Source: Bryum argenteum | Lineage: Eukaryota; Streptophyta; Bryopsida; Bryales; Bryaceae | Direction: 5' to 3' | Assembly: GCA_037043015.1 (NCBI GenBank) | Contig: CM073321.1 | Coordinates: 39,576,420 to 39,640,419, forward strand | Length of the DNA: 64,000 nucleotides | Part shown: positions 58,022 through 64,000 of the stretch, one piece after another | How the letters are laid out: the number at the start of each line of letters is the position of its first letter | Position numbering within the stretch: position 1 is the first letter of the stretch | Notes under the pieces: generated by a model | Database searches by the model: none | The model's input: only the letters and a program-made list of their open reading frames with translations | Told to the model about the DNA's origin: nothing | Position numbers and translations under genes: made by a program

Positions 58022-60077
58022 CGTTATCAGCACGAGACTTTACCAGCCGAGAGTTTGATTTTAGTTTTCTTTTTGCTTTTCTACAATTTTTGGAGAGAGC
58101 TTGCATAGGGTACAAAGACCAGAGGACATCATTGCACAACACATGCATGATAGAGTTTCAATCAGGCTCGAATTTCTCACCTTCATTTTTATATTATTAT
58201 TATTCTTTTATATGCTTATGATGCACTATACTTTACATGCAAGTAGAAACCTTATTATTAAATTGGTTATATGGCCTAACTATAAAGAAGTACCTTGTTT
58301 CTTGCTATGTGTGTTCAGGTACGAAAATGATATCAACCAAGAGATAACACACTCAAAGATTCAAAGGAGGAAACAGTCAACAGTCAAAGGCGCCACGACA
58401 TGTACTGTCACAACGACCGCTGCGACTTCTACAGGGACGTCAATCCTCGCCACCGATATGGAAGAAGTAACTAGCCTATGCCCTGCCCATATTGGGAGGA
58501 TGCCCCAGTGAAGGGAAGCCGGAATTTTAATTCCACGAGTGATACCTGGTTGAATTGTGTCCTTGTCATGATTACCGGAAGGCGAAACTTGAAGTTTCGA
58601 GAGGGCTGGGCAAGAGTGGTTCTGCCCGGGGGATTCCCCCTCAGGATTGAGAGAGCTATGTATGCTCCTGATGCACCCCGGAGTCTGATCAGCTACCGGG
58701 CTCTGCTTGCCAATGGCATTCACGCTCCACTGTTGATGGAGAAGGTGAATTTGATGGTGATGGATACCGGGACCGACTGGCCTTTACGCATTACCCATCA
58801 TGGCGGACGCGCCACGGGAATGTAATTTGGCGGTGCTTCCGAAGGCCTAGTTGTGGCATAAGACGCTCCTGCATAGCAGTGGTAGCGATAAAATGAACAA
58901 CAATGAGACTCGCTTGCTTAGCAGTGGTAGCCGTAGGCGCTCCTGCAATCTCATGGTACTTGTTGACGCCTTGGGGCGTGCCTGATATCATCACCTAAGG
59001 AGGTTCCATACTCATCAAGGTTTCACATGCCGCGATGCCTTACCTTGCATCTTTGTGCTTTGTTGAGATTCTGTCTTTGTTATCCTCGCAGTTTATGTAG
59101 ATGACCTCAATTTGGTGGGTACTGACGCATTGTGCACGGAGGTTGAGGAGCTTCTCACTACTCAGTTCGAGATGAAACTCCTTGGCCGCACTACGCTTTG
59201 TCTTGAACTTCAGGTATGCCATCTTCCCGACAGGAGTATTCTTCTTCACCAGGACACTTACACCAAGAAGTTCCTCAAGGCATTTAACATGTCCAACGCC
59301 AATTCCCTTTCGGCACCAATGATCGGGAGGAGCAGCACGAGAGACGACCCGTACCGACCTTGCGAGGAGGAGGAGAATGAGAAGGATGAGCAAAAGTACC
59401 TCGCTGTGGTCGGAGCGCTGCTTTACCTGGCTACTGCACACTGTGGAGCTAACGGCCTCTATGAGATTCCGATCTCTTCTCTCAGTAGTGGTCACCGCGA
59501 CCATTCAACATATTCAGTTGCCATACCTCACAAGATTCAACTTTGGCACTCGAAGATGGATCACCCAGGAGTGACCATGCTTAGACGGATGATACATGTT
59601 TTAACGGGTCATGAAGTCTGTCTAAGTGATACTAACTTTGAATTGGAAGTGTTGGTGGCAATTTCTAGTGTCTTGGATTGCAGATCAATTGTTATGCAGA
59701 TGAGAGCAAACTTGGAGTCGTCTATCAAGAAGTTACAGAAGAATTTCAACATGGCGAACATCATCCTGATTTCAGCATCGATGATTGCATGGAGCAAGAT
59801 TGAGAGGACCCCTATTGCCTTTGTGAGGAGGATAAGGAAGACATAGACAAACTGGTGGAAGGAGAACTTTTAGCGTTTCACAACGCGTTCTATGAAGCAG
59901 TGTTATCAACATTTGTGATGGTAGTCAAAATCAAGCATAGCAGTTGTTAAGTTAGTGTATATTAATAGCGAACGATGACTTTACTCTTTTCATTTCAAAA
60001 CATCGTGAAGTGTTTTTAACGAGGAAGATCATCGTTCGAGGGGGAGTGTTGTGAAGTGTTCCTCAGTCGAGGAGGAG
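58022..60077 (+). pseudogene. Rearranged copia polyprotein remnants
   Basis: In sequence order: a protease-adjacent region (NFNSTSDTWLNCVLVMITGR, WARVVLPGGFPLRIERAMYA, RSLISYRALLANGIH) at 58510-58825; a reverse-transcriptase piece with the catalytic YVDDL (59093-59107) and FEMKLLGRTTLCLELQV to GALLYLA at about 59440; then a GAG-pre-integrase motif (IQLWHSKMDHPGVTMLRRMI) at 59530-59600. In copia elements the pre-integrase domain lies before integrase and reverse transcriptase, so its position after the latter shows internal shuffling. Integrase is missing. Stops and shifts separate the blocks. The element must have moved using enzymes supplied elsewhere. Confidence 0.8.
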
Positions 60078-60172
60078 TGTTGTGATAAGCGACCTCGGAA
60101 CCTTCTAGAACCTTCTAGAAGATCTTTCAATACTAGTTATATATTGCTTCCTCTTTCTTCTTGCTCACAACA
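60078..60172 (+). repeat. 3' LTR (95 bp)
   Basis: Identical to the 5' LTR, followed by the CTATA target copy. Confidence 0.92.
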
Positions 60173-60177
60173 CTATA

Positions 60178-62340
60178 GTCATTTCTTGACGAGAACCGCA
60201 GTGACCTTTACATTTTTTTCCCTATGTGGCTCTTATATTTCGTTTCGTATCTCATATATTTGGAAATTATTATCTGACCTGGATGACTTGGTATAATTTT
60301 GTAGTCATTGTGTTGTGGAGATTTTTTTGTGTTGTTCTCTACGTTTAGCTGTACAATTTCTGTGAAACTCTAAAAATTATATTTTGCTAGCGTGAAATCA
60401 AACAAGTCATTATTTATTACTATAAATAACTAAATAGCAATATTTTCATTCATAGCAATAGAATTGTTGGCATGGCAATACAATTCTTCAAAATATCATT
60501 ATTCTTATTGAATAGGGCTAACAGGTGACAAATTTAGGCATTGTGACAAATTTCATCAGTCTTTGAACATGACCGTAAGGTTGAGATAAGCCCCATTAAT
60601 CAATGTGAAATTGAAATTTACAACAATTAGTGTAGGCAAAATGGTCATAAATTAGTGTGGTCGACCTTATCAAACCCTAATCCTAACTGCACCACATATT
60701 ATGGTTTGCATCATCTCTCACACTCTCTTTTTCTTGTACCATATTCTGAAGTTTAGATTACTCTCTCTCCTCTTACTCTGAAGCTCTCTTTTTCTTGAGT
60801 TTTTTTGTCAAAGTTCTCTTGATTACCTTGCACTTCTGCCTTTGGTTTAGAGTAGTTGATTCATAGTTATTAGAGAAAAGCCCACATTAGACATGCATTT
60901 TATTTTGTTTTTTTTGTGAGTTTAGGTGTTATGATGCCATCTCTGAGTAAGGGGTGTCGAGAAGCATGGTTGTAAAGGTATGTCTATCTCCTTCACTTCT
61001 TTTTTTCTTTTTTTGTTTGTAATCGTGGTAGGAAGTTCAAGCAAATAGTGATTACAAACCCTGAAGTAATCTTTTTAGCAATCTAACACTTGTATAAAGA
61101 TGAGATAATATACACATGCCAATAATGAAGCCTACCAGAAAAATTCAGCACTCAATCTTCAAGAATAGTACCTCGGCAGTCTTGAAAGCCCTAATGTTGT
61201 CAGCACCGCCATACTAGGGCTGAAATTTTAGGGCTTTGATCTTAATACTATAGTACGACTTAGAAATGACATCAAAATGACTTAGAAATGATTTGGAAGT
61301 ACCAGAATATGACTAAAGAAAGACTCGTAGGGAACCAAAGTATGACTAGTAAAAATCCATGATGCACATTTCCTACTTGATTGTGTTGTATTTCTAAATT
61401 TCTTGGTGTAATTTACATTTATGCAGGAGGTGTTTTATCTTATTCTAAATATGACAAGGTCGAAGGTAGTACCATGCCACATGAGTGGCATTTTCAGCAG
61501 CAAGCAGGAGTTTTACTTCAAAAACATTGTTGGCAAAGAGCTTATAGTTATAGTGTAGGCTTGTTTGTCATTTTGTAGTCATAGTTCAATCACATGTACA
61601 TAATGACACATCTTTGACGATGTTATAACTTATGTATCATAGCCAGTATTAAAATATGAATATTACTTATTAAAGACTCCTACACAATCATTGTATGACT
61701 TGCATATGAATGACTATGAATTAACTGCACTCAACCAACCAGCGTGAGACACGTTGCTAATCACAATTCTGCTCTAGTCATAATTCAGTAATTCTTTCAG
61801 AAATTCTGACCAACCACAGTCGGCCATGTCATCAGTCACAACCGCACGTAGGATTTTACACCAATCACAGTCGGCCATGTCACCAGTTGTAGCTATTTTG
61901 CAGTCATAAATTACCAGTCACAGCTTTGTTTTTGTCATAAAGCAGTCTTAGTGTAGATCCAAAAAAAGTAGCCACGTTAGCTTCTGCGCTTTCACGTAGG
62001 ATTTCGTGGCCGCTGACCACCCCTGCCCAAATTCCACTCGAGTTCCACGTCAAAAATAATTCCCGCCATATGTGGTGACATGAATGCCATATCAGAAAAT
62101 CTAGCCATGTCAACAGCCACATAGGATGCCCGCGACGGATGAGGGGAAATGGATGAAATCGCAATCATAAAAAAGGTACGGATGAAGCTGCAGTCATATG
62201 GGCCACATTGCCCATTTGATTATCTGTTAATGACTACAATCTCTAATTTGGCGTTGCAGTCATTTACAACAGATTTTGGCCCAAATGACTGCAAATACAG
62301 TCATTTAGCCTAGTCATTTAATGCCCATTTTCTACTAGTG
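60178..62340. other. Right half of the CACTA element
   Basis: AT-rich, with CT-rich sequence (CTCTCTCCTCTTACTCTG) near 60760 and subterminal AGTCAT motifs increasing towards 62340. No credible gene. Confidence 0.5.
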
Positions 62341-62377
62341 ATTCATGCGGACGTACAACAGCACCTTGTACCAACCA

Positions 62378-63280
62378 TCATGTGTATGGATACCAACCAT
62401 CATGTGTATGGATCGGTTTGGGCTGGTGGTCCGGACGTATGTGGCGGTTTACGTCGCCGGCTTGGGCTCTCGACTTCTCTTTCGTCATCGTGAGATTGAT
62501 AGTCTCGCGGCCTGTTGACGATACCATAAAATTGGGAAAGCGAGTAGGTTGGGTTCCCGAAAGGAGGGGGCAGTCGGTGCTACGAACTCCGTTTTTGGAC
62601 GGCTGGGAGGCTGCTGCGCTGCCGACCCCTGTTGGTGATGTCGGACGCCGGTAGGGTTTCGAAAACCCTTGTCGGCGCCGTGCAACTGCTTCTAGCGTCT
62701 CAACTTCTGGTGCCGGCTTTGAAACGTCGGTTGGTCCAAACTCTGCTCGGCCGCCAGGCGGTGCCTCCGAAACCCTAATAGTTGCTGCCAGACGAAGTCT
62801 GTCGATGTTGCCTAAACCAGCGCGCTTGTCTCGTGATGTGTTCGCACTCGCGACCTCCACTCGCGGCTGCTGCCGTATGTCCAAACTGCGCACCGCTCGC
62901 TCTCTACAAATTCTTATCTTTGTGCAAGCGACCGCTGAGCGCCTGTGCTGCTGAAGGTCGGTTGCTCCAAAACACTTGCCACGCGTCACTTGTCTACTCT
63001 GCTCCGGCCGACACTCATACGAAGAACATCGGTAATTCTGTCTGTGCTCTACAACGTCTACGTGTATACTGCGCTGCTGACCTACAACACTCTGAAAACG
63101 ACTACCTTTGCCCAGCTCATTGCGGCAGAAAGAAACACTTTCACAAACACTCAAGTCGCAGAGCACGAGCGCCGCTACTTGCAGCTTGTGCGAGGGCAAA
63201 AATACCAAAAGAGAGGGTGCATTAGGGTTTTCTATGAGCTTAAATACTTGTTGAAAAGATGATGTAGATTTTTTTTTCAA
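62378..63280 (-). other. Long open frame (about 300 codons) in the gypsy 3' spacer
   Basis: Minus-strand frame from a TTG at 63280 to 62378, with no ATG near its start. The sequence is GC-rich (about 55 percent). The product is Arg/Ser-rich, without recognisable motifs, for example SEAPPGGRAEFGPTDVSKPA. It could be the remains of an extra ORF between pol and the 3' LTR, as some gypsy elements have, or a compositional accident. Confidence 0.3.
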
Positions 63281-63588
63281 ACTCGAAGTGGCAACTTCGA
63301 CGGCAACTGCTAAATGGGCAACTCGGAGTGGGAAGGTAGTGGACCGGCGGTGCTTAGGCAGTCTTTTTTGACCTAACTGCCAGTCAACGACCTGTTGAAT
63401 TTAGGTCGGCTGTTGGCTGTCGGATCAGGTGTTCAATTTCGCTGATAACACCTTGTATAAACCGGAATGGGTCGACCAGAAACTGTTGGCTCGGGTCGTG
63501 TTGATCGATCCGACAGAAACAGGTCCAGTGCTTGGAAGCTCGTCCTCGTTGCGTAAGACCATGTTCTTTATTTCTGACTTGCTGAGTG

Positions 63589-63900
63589 TCAGCTCCGGGA
63601 ATTGTTATGGAATGAGGTCTTGGGCCACTTGGCATAGTTTGAGCTTTCCGACATTGACGACGACGGGTCGGGGTCGAAATGTTGGATGTTGACTCGTAGT
63701 GCCGTGTTGTTCGGGAGAACGTATTGAATGCGGTATGGTTCAAACCACTTGCCGCGTAGTTTGCCAAAGTACATAGTCACTAACATTATACTGCGTGATT
63801 GGTTCTTGTGTCTGAGCTCATTGAGGCCTATTCCACTACGTTGCTCCATGCTGGACTGCAGGAGTATATCGGGTCTCATCCAACTTTTCCAGGTCGGTAA
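63589..63900 (-). pseudogene. Ty3/gypsy polyprotein C-terminal end (partial)
   Basis: The minus-strand frame includes YFGKLRGKWFEPYRIQYVLP then NNTALRVNIQHFDPDP, the post-integrase block typical of one group of plant gypsy elements (K-RWFGPY then LPNNT-L then FDP). The normal continuation (NKLKPY) is replaced by unrelated residues, so the end is frameshifted. The rest of the polyprotein should lie beyond 64000. Confidence 0.7.
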
Positions 63901-64000
63901 CTCTAGCGGTGAGAATCCGCCTGGGGTGTAAATCTAGAGCACCTGTTGACCTATGAGTCGGTACGACATATTATGTCGGCATGAGAGGGGTTAGTCCTTA

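Larger units (their letters stand above)
57927..60172 (+). mobile_element. Short-LTR copia-type retrotransposon with rearranged interior
   Basis: Two LTRs of 95 bp, 57927-58021 and 60078-60172, are identical by eye. They start TGTTGTGATAAG and end CTCACAACA. The flanks are CTATA on both sides (57922-57926, 60173-60177). Immediately after the left LTR comes TTATCAGCACGAG, a tRNA-Met-type primer site seen in plant copia elements. Before the right LTR is CGAGGAGGAG, with a similar GAGGGGGAGTGTTGTGAA about 30 bp earlier. It is inserted in the CACTA element. Confidence 0.92.
57122..62340. mobile_element. Non-autonomous CACTA element (complete ends)
   Basis: Both ends carry CACTAGTAGAAAA as a 13-bp perfect inverted repeat, and both flanks read ATT (57119-57121 and 62341-62343), the 3-bp copy expected of CACTA elements. 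Subterminal regions are filled with AGTCATTT/ATGACTG motifs on both sides (57150-57920 and 61700-62330). Excluding the nested retroelement it is about 2.97 kb and has no transposase. An exon-like piece at 61425-61578 (GGVLSYSKYDKVEGSTMPHE) is unidentified. Confidence 0.92.
56050..64000 (-). mobile_element. Ty3/gypsy retrotransposon, minus strand, interrupted by a CACTA element
   Basis: Visible parts in element order are the integrase C-terminal region (about 63900-63590), a long GC-rich 3' spacer (63380-62344 and, after the CACTA insertion, 57118-56568), the polypurine tract and the 3' LTR. The remaining polyprotein and the 5' LTR lie beyond 64000. A 22-bp tandem duplication starting ACCAACCATCATGTGTATGG is at 62371-62414. 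Confidence 0.65.

Noticed and set aside
1-64000. tRNA, rRNA or organelle insert
   Set aside because: I scanned for GGTTCGAATCC-type T-arms and rRNA-like blocks and saw none that I could support; a dedicated RNA search would be needed to exclude them.

Overview
The window is a transposon-dense stretch of a land-plant nuclear genome. Canonical GT-AG introns of about 80-700 bp, one intact plant PP2C gene, fragments of conserved plant genes (COG7-like, MAG-like glycosylase) and at least eight kinds of plant transposable element support this. The abundance of DUF7869-type and ParB/Sulfiredoxin-type reading frames makes me lean to a bryophyte (moss-like) or another non-seed plant. That is an inference; the species cannot be read from the sequence.

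Layout. 1-490 is an array of palindromes. 584-3146 is a broken DUF7869-type transposon gene whose last 130 codons lie 21 kb away at 24104-24496. Between the halves is one insertion of about 20.96 kb (3147-24103), flanked by a copied 11-bp target (GAGTCGTTTCG) and by inverted heptamer repeats. It carries a Mutator-like transposase (4076-7765, minus), a small acidic two-exon gene (8450-9153), an 8-kb patchwork of exon-sized gene fragments separated by about 17 copies of a GC-rich hairpin repeat (9430-17400), and a many-exon gene with a ParB-like domain followed by a degenerate amino-methyltransferase-like domain (17876-22126). A TTAA-flanked non-autonomous element (22402-23715) lies near its right end. 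I read the whole as a very large Mutator-like element that acquired host gene pieces.

25012-26990 is a 5'-truncated Ty3/gypsy chromovirus with its 3' LTR. 26990-29302 is a CACTA (TNP2-type) remnant, 29600-30830 a GC-rich degenerate minisatellite, and 31194-32759 a candidate minus-strand gene with an ADD/PHD-like zinc finger. 33280-36500 is degenerate retroelement-like sequence with short tandem repeats and one TTAA element. 38582-41582 (minus) is the only convincing intact host gene, a four-exon PP2C of about 565 residues.

43427-48834 holds the two diverged genes of a PIF/Harbinger element (DDE nuclease, minus; Myb/SANT-like partner, plus), with a nested pair of TTAA-family elements between them. 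48835-56049 is gene-poor. From 56050 to the window end lies a minus-strand Ty3/gypsy element whose 3' spacer is interrupted by a CACTA element (57122-62340, target copy ATT), itself interrupted by a 2.2-kb copia-type element with two identical 95-bp LTRs (57927-60172, target copy CTATA). This is three-level nesting with all inner junctions readable.

Almost all transposon genes are broken by frameshifts or stops. PP2C is the only one I would call functional with confidence; the small acidic gene at 8450-9153 is also unbroken.
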